DNA of 64,000 nt from the NCBI GenBank assembly GCA_016722375.1, contig JADKJG010000008.1:1-64000 (forward strand). The letters run 5' to 3'. A program made the position numbers and the translations under genes. The notes under the pieces are model-generated. The model did no database searches. It was not told the DNA's origin and was given only the letters and a program-made list of their open reading frames with translations. The DNA comes from Bacteroidota bacterium. Lineage in GTDB: Bacteria > Bacteroidota > Bacteroidia > Chitinophagales > LD1. This document shows, one piece after another, positions 27,496 through 37,149 of this stretch; positions within the stretch are counted from its first letter, which is position 1, and the number at the start of each line of letters is the position of its first letter.

Positions 27496-28659
27496 ATGAA
27501 AAAAGTAATGTTGCTATTTGCGGTTATTTTATGGGTGGGTTCTTTATCTGCCCAGACGGCTGAAATAAAGAAAAAGCCGAAAGTGGTGTTGGGTGGCGAT
27601 GGCATTTATCTGCGCGATTCAATATGGAAAGTAGGAGGCTTTTTAGGAGCCACCATTAGCCAAACAGCTCTTTATCAGTGGGGGCCAGGTGGAACCAATA
27701 GTTTTGCTATTCTTTTGTCGGCCAATGCTTATGCCAATTATAAAAAGGACAAAATAGTATGGGATAATAGCCTCGATGCTAAATGGGGTTTGGTGGCCAA
27801 CGGGTTGATTAGAAAATCTGGCTTGGCACGAAGGAATTTTCAGAAAAACATTGATCTGCTTTCTTTCAAATCAAATTTCGGTTATGAGATTACGAAACAA
27901 TTATACGTCTCGGCGCGGTTAGGATTTGAAAGTCAGTTTACGCCGAGTTATGATTATTCGCAAACCGATACAGCCAATGGAGCCTATCGAAAGTTGACGG
28001 TTTCAAAATTTGCCGCACCGGCCATTCTAACCATAGGACCGGGCATTACTTGGAAACCTAAAGAGTGGTTTACGCTGTCTTTTTCACCGGCTACCGGAAA
28101 GATGACTTTTGTGACGAAAGATAGTCCAATGAGAAGTATGGATACGCTGCCCGATGGGAGATTTACCGACCGGTATTACAAAGACGTGGACGAAACACGT
28201 TTCGGCTTGTTGGCGGGCAAAGGTTTTATGGGAGAGTTTGGTGCCGAATTAGATATATTGTTTCAAAAAGAAGTGGTTAAAAATGTCAGCATCGAATCAA
28301 GGCTCAAGGTTTTCAGCGCTTATCTGAATCCAAATTTCAACACAACCATGCCCAAGTATTATGAGGCCGAAGACTCACTGGGCTCTATGACCATTTCTTC
28401 CTCTAACCTTCATATACCGGTGGTTCGTTGGGATAATGACCTCGTGTTTAAGGTGAATAAATTCTTGAGTGCCACTTTGTCGGCGCGCTTTGTTTATCAA
28501 TATAATGCGACGGTTCCTATTGACAAACGCACGAACGGCACCGGTGCTAAGGGAGCCGATGGAGTGACGGACATAGACAAATTCGACAAATCAATTACCG
28601 CACATAGCAAGCTACAGATATTCGAGCAGTTTGGAGTGGGCTTGTCGTTCAAGTTTTAA
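27496..28659 (+). CDS. DUF3078 outer-membrane protein
   Basis: About 387 residues from the ATG giving MKKVMLLFAVILWVG; an upstream in-frame start at 27472 would overlap the -7 box. Signal peptide of ~20 residues ending SLSAQ. The rest is rich in alternating beta strands with aromatic ends (for example GGFLGATISQTALYQWGPGG, typical of DUF3078), ending in Phe after LSFKF, as expected of an outer-membrane barrel. Role unknown. It overlaps the convergent VanZ-like gene by 11 bp. The 21-bp array B lies directly upstream of its promoter. Confidence 0.85.
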   Translation: MKKVMLLFAVILWVGSLSAQTAEIKKKPKVVLGGDGIYLRDSIWKVGGFLGATISQTALYQWGPGGTNSFAILLSANAYANYKKDKIVWDNSLDAKWGLVANGLIRKSGLARRNFQKNIDLLSFKSNFGYEITKQLYVSARLGFESQFTPSYDYSQTDTANGAYRKLTVSKFAAPAILTIGPGITWKPKEWFTLSFSPATGKMTFVTKDSPMRSMDTLPDGRFTDRYYKDVDETRFGLLAGKGFMGEFGAELDILFQKEVVKNVSIESRLKVFSAYLNPNFNTTMPKYYEAEDSLGSMTISSSNLHIPVVRWDNDLVFKVNKFLSATLSARFVYQYNATVPIDKRTNGTGAKGADGVTDIDKFDKSITAHSKLQIFEQFGVGLSFKF

Positions 28660-29059
28660 ACGGAAACAGCTTACGGCTTATCCATAGGCCCGACAGTGCG
28701 CCTAGGATGTTTGCCAACTCATCCCATAAGGAAAAATAACGGTCGTTCGTTACCGTTTCCTGAAGCACCTCTATGCTGAGTCCATATAGCGAAGCAATGA
28801 GTATGATTTTCAGGAAAGGGTTTTGATGAAGTAGCGCCAGTGTGTTCTGTTTTTTCCATCCGTAATACATCAGGGACGCCAGGATGAAATAGAAAGAGAA
28901 ATGAACCAGTTTGTCGAATTGTGGGATCGCAATATGTGGCAGTCCTTTTGCTGGTGATAGACTGAGCCATAAAACAAAAGCCGCCCAAAAGATGGACGGC
29001 CAGTTGTGTTTTAAGAAGTTGATAGCGGCGGGATATATAGTGCCCTTATTGGCCGACAT
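28649..29059 (-). CDS. VanZ-like family membrane protein
   Basis: A 136-residue protein from the ATG giving MSANKGTIY, or 143 residues from an ATG at 29080. Four membrane segments. Conserved VanZ-like features: [13 protein letters not shown] in the second helix and [10 protein letters not shown] followed by [15 protein letters not shown] in the third and fourth. The substrate of VanZ-like proteins outside teicoplanin resistance is unknown. The start overlaps the end of gcvH by 14 bp, a pairing seen in other Bacteroidota, so the two are probably one transcript. Confidence 0.85.
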   Translation of the reverse strand: MSANKGTIYPAAINFLKHNWPSIFWAAFVLWLSLSPAKGLPHIAIPQFDKLVHFSFYFILASLMYYGWKKQNTLALLHQNPFLKIILIASLYGLSIEVLQETVTNDRYFSLWDELANILGALSGLWISRKLFPFKT

Positions 29060-29426
29060 GCTTTTTGTAGGCTTCAACATCCATCAGCCCTGCAAGTTCT
29101 GCGGGATTGGTGATTTCAATTTTAATCATCCAACCTTTGCCGTAGGGGTCGTTGTTTACTACTTCAGGGGTATCATTTAGCGTATCATTTTTCTCCAGCA
29201 CTTTTCCACTCAGGGGCATGAACAAATCGGAAACGGTTTTTACTGCCTCCACTGTTCCGAATACACCCTCTTTTTCTACAGTTGAACCCACCAATTCAAT
29301 TTCTACATAGACAATATCGCCCAGTTCTTTTTGAGCAAAATCAGTTACGCCAATGGTACCGGTACTGCCTTCAACGCGCACCCATTCATGTTCTTTACTG
29401 TATTTCAAATCTGTAGGGAAATTCAT
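29046..29426 (-). CDS. gcvH: glycine cleavage system H protein
   Basis: A 126-residue lipoyl carrier. The lipoylation site is Lys63 within [12 protein letters not shown], and the flanking sandwich strands are normal ([27 protein letters not shown]). It shuttles the aminomethyl group between the P, T and L proteins in glycine decarboxylation; those genes are not in the window. A TATTTTTG box lies 30 bp upstream. The VanZ-like gene overlaps its end. Confidence 0.96.
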   Translation of the reverse strand: MNFPTDLKYSKEHEWVRVEGSTGTIGVTDFAQKELGDIVYVEIELVGSTVEKEGVFGTVEAVKTVSDLFMPLSGKVLEKNDTLNDTPEVVNNDPYGKGWMIKIEITNPAELAGLMDVEAYKKHVGQ

Positions 29427-29455
29427 GTTCTTTTAGTTTAAGTTTTATGAAGCGG

Positions 29456-29463
29456 CAAAAATA
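29456..29463 (-). promoter_or_regulatory. -7 box of the gcvH promoter
   Basis: TATTTTTG on the minus strand fits TAnnTTTG, 29 bp before the gcvH start. No convincing -33 box 19 bp upstream. Confidence 0.5.
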
Positions 29464-29580
29464 GAAAACCTTGGTAGTTGGAGAAGCCTGATTTGCGGGA
29501 ATAGAGGTTTTTAGTTGTTGAAGTCTTATCTTCTAGTTCTCGTAGGGTTTAGATTCCGGTAGTTTTATAAGATATGGATA

Positions 29581-30138
29581 TTATTTTTTTGAAAGGAAGT
29601 TCATCCACAAAACGACCAAGAGAAAAAACATTCCGTATGAAAACAATAGATATACACTTGAGTGCGCCAACTCAAAAAAGATCTTGGCGCAACATTCTTG
29701 TGTAGCACCGAGCGCTACCAGTCTGACTACGTTAATAGCATATATGCAGAACATCCCCACTGGGATATACCAGATTTTTTGGAGCCATTTGCCTGGATAG
29801 GCGACTATAAGACCGGCGAAAATTACCATAGGGGCAATTCCAAGGCAATGATTGGCGATATAAAAACCTTCGGTGCCGGATATGATTACATTTCGCCGAT
29901 TGAAAATCAATTCATGTCCCAAAACACTTTTTAGTAAAAAAGCTGTGTGCTGTGCCATTTTTGCCGCTAGCCAGTTGTTTAATGAAATCCAGAGATCGTG
30001 AAGCACTGTACCCTCTATAGCAACTAAAAAGGAAAACCCCTTCCATAGAGCATAAATGAAGAAGAATTTTAAGAAAAAATTACCGACAGCTATGAGTTGT
30101 AGATTAGGGGTCAGTTTTTTAAGCAGTGGGGTAAACAT
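29581..30138 (-). CDS. exosortase/archaeosortase family protease
   Basis: A 185-residue polytopic membrane protein with the exosortase catalytic residues in the right order: Cys98 in NHCLGIAP, Arg139 in INVVRLVALG and His159 in ELAHSSVYLLFSYG. Exosortases are membrane cysteine transpeptidases that process C-terminal tripartite sorting tails. Only the core catalytic domain is present. No protein with an obvious PEP-CTERM-like tail is seen in the window. The start is 6 bp from the stop of a larger membrane protein, which is therefore its probable operon partner. Specific subfamily not assigned. Confidence 0.85.
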   Translation of the reverse strand: MFTPLLKKLTPNLQLIAVGNFFLKFFFIYALWKGFSFLVAIEGTVLHDLWISLNNWLAAKMAQHTAFLLKSVLGHELIFNRRNVIISGTEGFYIANHCLGIAPMVIFAGLIVAYPGKWLQKIWYIPVGMFCIYAINVVRLVALGATQECCAKIFFELAHSSVYLLFSYGMFFLLVVLWMNFLSKK

Positions 30139-30144
30139 GACGTT

Positions 30145-31002
30145 CTATAGGGATAGGAATATGCCTCGCCAAGTGACAACCACATAGCCCATGACTAAAA
30201 TAACCGCGATTAGAAGGAAATAGTTGAACTGCTGTAATGACCTATATCGCAACACATCATCGCGCATCATTTCGAGATAATGAAGCGCTACCCAACCAAT
30301 AATCAGACTGATGCTGATGAACATTAAATAGACGAAGTGCATAAAGATGTTCATCGGAAAGGTGAGGATGGTAGTTGCTACCGAACCAATAATAAAAGGA
30401 ACGATGGCTATTTCTGCAAAATATTTCCGGCGCCGGGATACTTTGTTCACCTTCGAATAAGAATAGCTGAACCGGAGAAACAATTTTGGATAGTGAATCG
30501 TGAAATACAAGAAAAGCACGATGAAGGGCAAATTAAGAGCATAGACAAAGGCCGGAGGCATAAACCACCAAGCAAATACCACTGAAAAATGCTGATAGAA
30601 GGGGGAATTAAATTCATTGGCGCCCATGGTCGCGACCAGACCTTGAGATACAAAGATGGAGGAACCGATAACAAAGCACCAAACGAAGAAAAGATTCAGT
30701 ACGGTGCGCACTTCTTTGATTTTTGAGAATAGATATAACATCAGTAATCCAAAAATTAGCGCAAAGAACGGATAAGTGGTAAATATTAATGTGATTTTGA
30801 ATTTAGTCCATTTATTTTGGTTGAGCAGAAACCGAACTCCATAATAATATATGTTGGCATCAAACTTGAATACTTTGCCTACCAAACCCATAGCAAAATA
30901 CCCCCCGTAGGTCATGATGGTGTAGGCTAAAGAAAAGCAAATTGAAGAGTTGAGTATCCTAAAGAGTTTATTATACCATTTTTCCTTGTTAGCTATATCC
31001 AT
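30145..31002 (-). CDS. multi-pass membrane protein paired with the exosortase
   Basis: A 285-residue protein with about eight membrane helices, a basic cytoplasmic loop (YSYSKVNKVSRRRKY) in the middle, and a final helix ending in VVTWRGIFLSL. I recognise no family. It lies 6 bp upstream of the exosortase gene on the same strand, so the two are almost certainly co-expressed, and it may assist processing or present the substrate. This is inference from context only. Confidence 0.65.
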   Translation of the reverse strand: MDIANKEKWYNKLFRILNSSICFSLAYTIMTYGGYFAMGLVGKVFKFDANIYYYGVRFLLNQNKWTKFKITLIFTTYPFFALIFGLLMLYLFSKIKEVRTVLNLFFVWCFVIGSSIFVSQGLVATMGANEFNSPFYQHFSVVFAWWFMPPAFVYALNLPFIVLFLYFTIHYPKLFLRFSYSYSKVNKVSRRRKYFAEIAIVPFIIGSVATTILTFPMNIFMHFVYLMFISISLIIGWVALHYLEMMRDDVLRYRSLQQFNYFLLIAVILVMGYVVVTWRGIFLSL

Positions 31003-31062
31003 TTTCAGTCCCGCAGGAAAATTTTGTGTTCAAAGATATTATTTTGAACAACTATTGCGCTG

Positions 31063-32121
31063 TTAGAATACAGATTTTGAAGGCCGGTACTTAGCCTTGG
31101 CGGCTATTGTTTTCGGGTCATATTTTAAGATAAGTTCGGATAAAGGAATAGTCCGTCCAGATTCTTTGACAAATTTCCGAACGATTTGCAGACCCAACCA
31201 ACTTCCGATATTGCCCGGTGCTTCAGCCGGCATTCCCTGGGTGGTAGGTCCTTCGTCTAAGTATCTTTTTTGGTCCATAAAATCACTTTTATAAAGGATG
31301 TCTTTGTCGTTTAAAAACTTCCAAACCTCATAATCATTTTGTTCGCACCAGAGGGTTTGTTCCGTCGTGAATCCTACGAGCAGACTATCTGGGGCATCGG
31401 GGAATAGATAGGATAACAAGTATAACTTCTTCCCTTTTTCGACCATAGCTTCCATCAATGTGTTTTCACGAGAAGACTCGGATTTTTCCAGATATAAATT
31501 GCAAAGTGCTTCCATTGAGTTGCGCGCAATATATTCTCTACTCATTTTGTGGCGGAGATATTGATATATGCCCACACTATCATAATCCGGATTTTGCGGG
31601 CCGAGATACATCTCAAGTCCTATCGCGAGATATTTTTCATCATAGGTAAAGGCACTTAATGAAAAGCCGGAATTGACCGTTATCACTTTAGGGATACTAA
31701 TGGTAGGGAAATAATACTTGAAATATTTGAGTGCCTGTGACAAATCCTTCTCTATATCTTTGGTATCGGCATAATACTTATTGATGGAATCCTGAACGCG
31801 GTGTATATAAGGGTCGGAAAGATATTTTATGATGATATCCTGTGCCACGTCGCTTGAATCCCTTTCGGGGTCTGTACCGGCGATAAACTGAGCAGTATAA
31901 AAGTGGTAAAATGCTCCGTATTTATTCTTCATCATCTGTTGGTGTGCCTCGAAATCTTGTTTCAAAAATCCCTGCAAGTCCAAATCAAAACGCAGTATGG
32001 AGACCTCTGCGTTAATTCCGGACACATCCGGTTTATCTCTTCCTTTCTTTTTATTGCAACCTTGGCATCCTGAAATACCCCATATCAATAACAAGACTGC
32101 CACTGCATATTTATAATTCAT
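31063..32121 (-). CDS. gldB: gliding motility lipoprotein GldB
   Basis: About 352 residues from the ATG giving MNYKYAVAVL; an upstream extension to 32169 lacks signal-peptide character. Lipoprotein signal with lipidated Cys19 (LLIWGISGC). The body shows GldB features: an early RFDLDL, the central SGFSLSAFTYDEKYLAIGLEMYLG block, a tyrosine-rich REYIARNSMEAL and a C-terminal GSWLGLQIVRKFVKE. GldB is a periplasm-facing lipoprotein needed for gliding and type IX secretion. Divergent from a PorT-like gene and near nadE, an arrangement reminiscent of gldB-nadE neighbourhoods in flavobacteria. Confidence 0.88.
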   Translation of the reverse strand: MNYKYAVAVLLLIWGISGCQGCNKKKGRDKPDVSGINAEVSILRFDLDLQGFLKQDFEAHQQMMKNKYGAFYHFYTAQFIAGTDPERDSSDVAQDIIIKYLSDPYIHRVQDSINKYYADTKDIEKDLSQALKYFKYYFPTISIPKVITVNSGFSLSAFTYDEKYLAIGLEMYLGPQNPDYDSVGIYQYLRHKMSREYIARNSMEALCNLYLEKSESSRENTLMEAMVEKGKKLYLLSYLFPDAPDSLLVGFTTEQTLWCEQNDYEVWKFLNDKDILYKSDFMDQKRYLDEGPTTQGMPAEAPGNIGSWLGLQIVRKFVKESGRTIPLSELILKYDPKTIAAKAKYRPSKSVF

Positions 32122-32201
32122 AATGGGGCGAAAATGCAAAAAAATGAAGTGTGGTTCTCTTGAAATCATTTTCTTCGCTCAGAAATTTAAACACAAACCC
32201 T

Positions 32202-32927
32202 ATGAAAAAGTATCTGGTAGTTATCCTTTTCATTTTTACAGCCATTGAAAGTCAGGCCTTGAGTGATCGGATAAGAATGGGCTTGGCAGTTTCGCCCGGC
32301 ATTGCTTGGTCGAAACCGATGGGGAAAGACTTGAACAAGGGCCGACCTCGGTTTGGAGTTAGTTATGGTTTTGTGCTCGAATATTGGTTCGCCCGAAACT
32401 ATGGATTGGTCAGCGGGATAAATGGAGCTTTTGACGGTTGTAATGTCAAAGGACGGGACCAGTTTGAAATTGAGAATGGAATTCAGGTTAGAAAGATAAC
32501 CGAGAAATATGGCTTTCATTATCTGGAACTTCCGGCGTACATCAAAATGAAATCCAACGACATTAAGGGAAGTAAGTTTTGTTTTTGGGGACAAGTAGGA
32601 GCTACAATCAATATTACCTTGAGCGCCCGGGCGAATTATAGCGACTCCATTCCTGACATCAATGGGAATAATATTTTGATTGAACAGGAAAAAATTCTTC
32701 GTCCCAATAACGATGTTGCTACTATCATTCCAAAATTTCATTCCAATTTCTTCGATGTTCGGCTAGGCGCAGGGGCGGGAATGGAATATCGCTTTGACGA
32801 CCGCACTTCTTTTTTCGGCGGCCTTTTCTACCACAACGGCTTTATCAATAATATTATTGACCATGACGTGAAGAAAGAAGCCAATGTCATGCGCTTCTTC
32901 AGTTTAAAAGCTGGAGTATTGTTCTAA
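32202..32927 (+). CDS. porT: PorT family outer-membrane barrel
   Basis: A 241-residue protein from the ATG giving MKKYLVVILFIF; the 17-codon upstream extension is not signal-like. Signal peptide to about residue 19, then a small beta-barrel with a C-terminal Phe. The YGFHYLELPAYIKMK strand and the FFDVRLGAGAGMEYRF strand are typical of PorT, an integral part of the type IX secretion machinery. It lies 9 bp ahead of nadE and divergent from gldB. The symbol is by resemblance and position; generic PorT-like barrels are hard to separate. Confidence 0.7.
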   Translation: MKKYLVVILFIFTAIESQALSDRIRMGLAVSPGIAWSKPMGKDLNKGRPRFGVSYGFVLEYWFARNYGLVSGINGAFDGCNVKGRDQFEIENGIQVRKITEKYGFHYLELPAYIKMKSNDIKGSKFCFWGQVGATINITLSARANYSDSIPDINGNNILIEQEKILRPNNDVATIIPKFHSNFFDVRLGAGAGMEYRFDDRTSFFGGLFYHNGFINNIIDHDVKKEANVMRFFSLKAGVLF

Positions 32928-32936
32928 TTGCTAGAA

Positions 32937-34568
32937 ATGAAAATTGTTTTAGCCCAATTGAATTATCATGTTGGAAATTTCGATTCCAACAAGCAAAAAA
33001 TTGTTTCGGCCATTCAACAAGCTGAAAGGCAGTCTGCCGATTTAATTGTATTCAGCGAGCTATGTATTAGCGGATATCCTCCACAAGATTTTCTGGAATT
33101 TGACGACTTCATCCAACAGTGTGAAAAGTCACTGAATGATATTGCACCTTATACTACAAAAGTTGCCGCACTGATAGGATGCCCGAGGAAGAACCCGGTG
33201 ATCGAAGGAAAGGATTTATTTAACTCGGCTTTCTTTTTGTACGAAGGTGTGGTAAAGCAAATCGTGGACAAAACCTTACTGCCCAATTACGATATCTTTG
33301 ATGAGTACCGATACTTTGAACCGGGTAATGTATTCAATGTGATTCGCTTTAAAGGGAAGAAACTGGCTGTTACCATCTGTGAAGATATCTGGAACATCGG
33401 TAATGATAATCCGCTCTATACTATTTGTCCGATGGACGAATTGATGAAACAGCAGCCCGATCTGATGATCAATCTTTCGGCCTCACCATTTAGTTATGAG
33501 CAATATGAGGACCGGATACATGTGATTCGTACTAATGCTATACGCTACCATTTGCCGATGGTTTATGTCAATCAAATAGGAGCGCAGACACAGTTGATTT
33601 TTGAAGGGGGCAGTGTGGTGATGAATGAAAAAGGAGAGGTGATGGAACAATTGGATTTCTTTAATGAAGAAGTTCATTTGGTTGATTTTCCCTTTTCTCA
33701 GAAATCAGCTATCAACATTCAGCATTCTAAGATTGCTATGATTCATGATGCACTGGTGTTAGGGATTCGTGACTATTTTAAAAAGCTTGGGTTCCAAAGG
33801 GCCATTCTGGGATTGAGCGGCGGTATTGATTCCGCGGTGGTTCTTTGCTTGGCTGCCGAAGCACTTGGCAAGGAAAATATGATGTCGCTCTTGCTGCCGT
33901 CTAGTTTTTCTACCGGACACTCGTTAGATGATGCAAAGCAGTTGTCGGAAAATCTACAAATTAAATTTGAAGTGCTGCCCATCGAGAATAATTACCAGTC
34001 TCTTCTCGGAACACTCCATCCATATTTTAAGGACCTGCCCTTTTCGGTGGCGGAAGAAAACTTGCAGGCTAGAGTTCGCGGAGTGCTGCTGATGGCCTTC
34101 AGCAACAAGTTCGGCTATATATTGCTCAATACCACCAACAAAAGCGAAGCGGCTGTGGGGTATGGCACCCTATACGGGGACATGTGCGGAGGCATCGCGG
34201 TTCTTGGTGATGTGTATAAAACTCAAGTGTACGAACTGGCGGAGTATATCAATCGTGACCAAGAAATCATTCCGCGAAATATTATAACCAAAGCGCCTTC
34301 TGCCGAATTGCGTCCTGATCAAAAAGATTCTGATTCGCTACCGGAATATCCCGTCCTCGATAGAATACTTTTGCAGTATATCGAGAAACGAAGGGGTCCC
34401 AAAGAACTTGTTGCCATGGGTTTTGATCAGGTATTGGTCAACCGTATTTTGAAACTGGTGAATAGCTCTGAATGGAAGAGAAACCAGGCGCCACCTGCCT
34501 TGCGAATTTCGCCTAAAGCATTTGGTAGCGGAAGAAGAATGCCCATGGAAGGAAAGTATCTGAGTTAA
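32937..34568 (+). CDS. nadE: glutamine-dependent NAD+ synthetase
   Basis: About 543 residues from the ATG giving MKIVLAQLNYHVG. An N-terminal nitrilase-type glutaminase (1-270) has the triad Glu41, Lys112 and Cys148. The C-terminal synthetase (from ~275) has the pyrophosphatase loop SGGIDS at 294-299, the TTNKSEAAVGYGTLYGD segment, and AELRPDQKDSDSLPEYPVLD. It converts deamido-NAD to NAD+ using glutamine-derived ammonia. Placed 9 bp after porT, so probably co-transcribed. Confidence 0.97.
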   Translation: MKIVLAQLNYHVGNFDSNKQKIVSAIQQAERQSADLIVFSELCISGYPPQDFLEFDDFIQQCEKSLNDIAPYTTKVAALIGCPRKNPVIEGKDLFNSAFFLYEGVVKQIVDKTLLPNYDIFDEYRYFEPGNVFNVIRFKGKKLAVTICEDIWNIGNDNPLYTICPMDELMKQQPDLMINLSASPFSYEQYEDRIHVIRTNAIRYHLPMVYVNQIGAQTQLIFEGGSVVMNEKGEVMEQLDFFNEEVHLVDFPFSQKSAINIQHSKIAMIHDALVLGIRDYFKKLGFQRAILGLSGGIDSAVVLCLAAEALGKENMMSLLLPSSFSTGHSLDDAKQLSENLQIKFEVLPIENNYQSLLGTLHPYFKDLPFSVAEENLQARVRGVLLMAFSNKFGYILLNTTNKSEAAVGYGTLYGDMCGGIAVLGDVYKTQVYELAEYINRDQEIIPRNIITKAPSAELRPDQKDSDSLPEYPVLDRILLQYIEKRRGPKELVAMGFDQVLVNRILKLVNSSEWKRNQAPPALRISPKAFGSGRRMPMEGKYLS

Positions 34569-34602
34569 AGTTCGGGACCGCCCCAGAAGGGCTTAAAATA
34601 AT

Positions 34603-34610
34603 TACTTTTG
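34603..34610 (+). promoter_or_regulatory. -7 box upstream of the PorT-like gene
   Basis: TACTTTTG followed by CCCGCC, 29 bp before the start at 34640. No good -33 partner. Confidence 0.45.
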
Positions 34611-34639
34611 CCCGCCGTTTTATTGGCTAATTACTCCGA

Positions 34640-35386
34640 ATGAAAAAAATATTTGCTGTTCTCGTATTTGCGCTCTCTGTTGTAGTAATCTTTGCACAGG
34701 ATTCTACCAAAATCAAACGGGCGGCGAAAAAGGCTGAATTAGAGAAGAAGTTTCTTCGTATAGCTAAAGATCGCATTGCTGTTGATTTGCTGGGCACGAA
34801 CTGGATTTATAACCCCAACTCAGCAGGCATGAACGGTTTGCGCACCAAGTGGTATTCACGGGGAATCAATTTGTATTTCTATTGGGATTTTCGTTTCAAG
34901 CGCAGCCGCGTCAGTTTTGCACCTGGCTTTGGCTACAGTGTCACGAATATTTATAGCCGACATGAACTGGTGGAAGATGATACTACGGCTGCTTTCTCCA
35001 CCGTATTTAAGCCGCTGCCCGAGGCCACTTTATCAAATTATAAGGTGAATAAAGTGACCATTCAGTATATAGAGATTCCGCTCGAATTGCGTATCCGATC
35101 TAACCCGGACAAGTTCAACAACTTCTGGAAAGTAGCAATTGGGGTAAAGGGAGGTGTTCGAGTGGATGTACACACCCGACAAACCATCAAAGACCAAACG
35201 GGTAAGAAAACTTATGTTGAGCGGCGCTTTCCTGATTTCAACCTTTTCCGCTTCGGTCCTACGATTCGGGTTGGCTACAGTGTCTTTAACGTGACGGCTT
35301 ATTATGGAGTCTTGAACGTTTTCAAAGGAGGGAAAGGCCCTAAGGCAAACGAATTCTCCGTCGGGATTTCGTTTAACGGATTGTAA
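34640..35386 (+). CDS. PorT-like outer-membrane beta-barrel protein
   Basis: A 248-residue protein with a signal peptide (LVFALSVVVIFA, cleavage near residue 19), a lysine-rich helical linker (KIKRAAKKAELEKKFLRIAKD), then about eight strands. The VTIQYIEIPLELRIRS strand and the VAIGVKGGVRVDV strand resemble PorT/beta-barrel proteins of Bacteroidota. A separate transcript from nadE is suggested by a -7 box in the 70-bp gap. No specific function can be assigned. Confidence 0.75.
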   Translation: MKKIFAVLVFALSVVVIFAQDSTKIKRAAKKAELEKKFLRIAKDRIAVDLLGTNWIYNPNSAGMNGLRTKWYSRGINLYFYWDFRFKRSRVSFAPGFGYSVTNIYSRHELVEDDTTAAFSTVFKPLPEATLSNYKVNKVTIQYIEIPLELRIRSNPDKFNNFWKVAIGVKGGVRVDVHTRQTIKDQTGKKTYVERRFPDFNLFRFGPTIRVGYSVFNVTAYYGVLNVFKGGKGPKANEFSVGISFNGL

Positions 35387-35463
35387 GGGATTAATCTCTC
35401 AATCCTGAAACTAACTCATAGCTGACAATCTACAAGGACTTCTCGGTGTATGCAGTGTCTTAG

Positions 35464-35497
35464 ACAAACAAAAAACCCTTGCCATCCGGCAAGGGTT
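35464..35497 (-). terminator. terminator of the rplD-rplV operon
   Basis: Minus-strand stem AACCCTTGCC/GGCAAGGGTT (35474-35497) with a 4-nt loop followed by TTTTTTGTTTG, 26 bp beyond the rplV stop. It ends the ribosomal transcript where rpsC would normally follow. Confidence 0.9.
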
Positions 35498-35522
35498 CTG
35501 AGATAAAAAGCTTCTTAATTTA

Positions 35523-35912
35523 TTATTCTGCTGTTTCTTTGGCAGCTACTTCTTTAGTTGTCGGAGCAGCATTTTTGCTGTTCACTTTGATAGTAACGTG
35601 ATTGCTGCGTTTGCGCAAACGATAAGCACGGCCCTGTGGTGCGGGAAGAAATCTCTTCAGCATAGTTCCGGCATTCACCTGAATTTCAGAAACAATCAAA
35701 TCATTGTCCTCTGGTTTTTGTCCTTCGTTTTTCTGCTCCCAGTTATTGATAGCACTCTTCAAAAGCTTTTCGAGCTTTACAGAGGCTTCCTGCTTGCTGA
35801 ACTTCAAAATATTCAAAGCGTCATATACACTCTTGCCACGCACGAGGTCAGCCACGAGGCGCATCTTGCGGGTAGAGGTGGGGTTATTATTTAAATGTGC
35901 TACTGCTTCCAT
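35523..35912 (-). CDS. rplV: 50S ribosomal protein L22
   Basis: A 129-residue L22. The N-terminal [19 protein letters not shown] matches the conserved rRNA-binding start, and the beta-hairpin tip region is [22 protein letters not shown]. It lines the exit tunnel of the large subunit. A short alanine- and glutamate-rich tail extends beyond the core domain. Last gene of this ribosomal block; a strong terminator follows instead of rpsC. Confidence 0.97.
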   Translation of the reverse strand: MEAVAHLNNNPTSTRKMRLVADLVRGKSVYDALNILKFSKQEASVKLEKLLKSAINNWEQKNEGQKPEDNDLIVSEIQVNAGTMLKRFLPAPQGRAYRLRKRSNHVTIKVNSKNAAPTTKEVAAKETAE

Positions 35913-35933
35913 GTTTTCTTAATTTGAGATTGA

Positions 35934-36206
35934 TTAGGATACTACTTTCTTGGTGGAGTGGCCTCTGAATACGCGGGTAGGAGCAAATTCTCCTAGTTTG
36001 TGTCCCACCATATTCTCGGTAACATAAACCGGAATGAATTTATTTCCGTTGTGTACTGCAAATGTATGCCCTACCATATCGGGAGACACCATGGAGGAGC
36101 GGCTCCAGGTTTTGATTACTGTCTTCTTCCCGCCTTCATTCATTTTATTGACCTTCTTTCCGAGTTTGAAAGCGATGTAAGGACCTTTCTTTATTGAACG
36201 TGCCAT
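35934..36206 (-). CDS. rpsS: 30S ribosomal protein S19
   Basis: A 90-residue S19 beginning [11 protein letters not shown], with [23 protein letters not shown] and [11 protein letters not shown], all family signatures. It binds 16S rRNA in the head of the small subunit near S13. Located between rplB and rplV with ordinary 21-31 bp gaps. Confidence 0.98.
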   Translation of the reverse strand: MARSIKKGPYIAFKLGKKVNKMNEGGKKTVIKTWSRSSMVSPDMVGHTFAVHNGNKFIPVYVTENMVGHKLGEFAPTRVFRGHSTKKVVS

Positions 36207-36237
36207 TTTCTATTGGTTATTTTCTATTGATGATTGA

Positions 36238-37062
36238 TTACTTACCTCTTTTCTGCATGATGAACTGAGAAGAACTCTTCTTAGGCGCCCGAGTTTTATA
36301 ACCCTTAGCCTTTATTCCTCTGCGAGAGCGAGGATGTCCTCCTGATGCACGACCTTCACCTCCTCCCATCGGGTGATCCACAGGGTTCATTGCTACCGGT
36401 CTTGTTCTTGGTCTGCGACCTAACCAGCGTTTACGCCCTGCTTTGCCGAGGCTTTGAAGATTATGGTCAGCGTTGGAAACACTGCCGATAGTGGCCACAC
36501 ACTGTAATAATAATTTTCTTGATTCGCCGGAAGGCAATTTGATAACGGCATAGCGTTCTTCGCGAGCTAAAAGTTGTGCAGAGCCACCGGCGCTTCTCAC
36601 AATGACTCCACCTCTTCCGGGATGCAATTCAATATTGTGTATGATAGCTCCTAAAGGAATTTCTGCCAGAGGCAATGTGTTTCCTACCTCAGGGGCAACC
36701 TTTGTTCCTGAAATCACTTTCTGTCCTACCTTCAAACCATTCGGAGCCAAGATGTATCTCTTTTCGCCATCAGCATAAGCAATCAGGGCGATAAACGAGG
36801 TGCGAATTGGATCATACTCAATAGAGGTGACTGTTCCAGGAACGTCAAATTTATTTCTCTTGAAGTCAATAATTCTGTAACGCTTCTTATGGCCACCACC
36901 CATATAGCGCATGGTCATTTTACCTTCGCCGTTACGACCACCACTGCTCTTGTGCGGAGCTAAAAGGCTTTTTTCAGGTTTGTTAGTGGTGATTTCATCG
37001 AACGTTAGAAGTTCTGTGAACCTCATGCTCGGGGTGGTAGGGCGATATTTTTTAATTCCCAT
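36238..37062 (-). CDS. rplB: 50S ribosomal protein L2
   Basis: A 274-residue L2 with [14 protein letters not shown], the central [14 protein letters not shown] and the C-terminal [15 protein letters not shown], which carries the conserved histidine near the peptidyl transferase centre. Standard length. Spacing of 87 bp from rplW upstream and 31 bp to rpsS. Confidence 0.98.
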   Translation of the reverse strand: MGIKKYRPTTPSMRFTELLTFDEITTNKPEKSLLAPHKSSGGRNGEGKMTMRYMGGGHKKRYRIIDFKRNKFDVPGTVTSIEYDPIRTSFIALIAYADGEKRYILAPNGLKVGQKVISGTKVAPEVGNTLPLAEIPLGAIIHNIELHPGRGGVIVRSAGGSAQLLAREERYAVIKLPSGESRKLLLQCVATIGSVSNADHNLQSLGKAGRKRWLGRRPRTRPVAMNPVDHPMGGGEGRASGGHPRSRRGIKAKGYKTRAPKKSSSQFIMQKRGK

Positions 37063-37149
37063 TTTATTCTTCTTTTAATCCTTTTTGTCTTTTCAGTGGT
37101 AGGATGTCCACTATAGTTAAAGAATACTTTTTGTTCTGCTGTTTATCGT

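Noticed and set aside
29060..29080. Earlier ATG for the VanZ-like protein
   Set aside because: It lengthens the overlap with gcvH from 14 to 35 bp without adding family sequence; kept as an alternative only.
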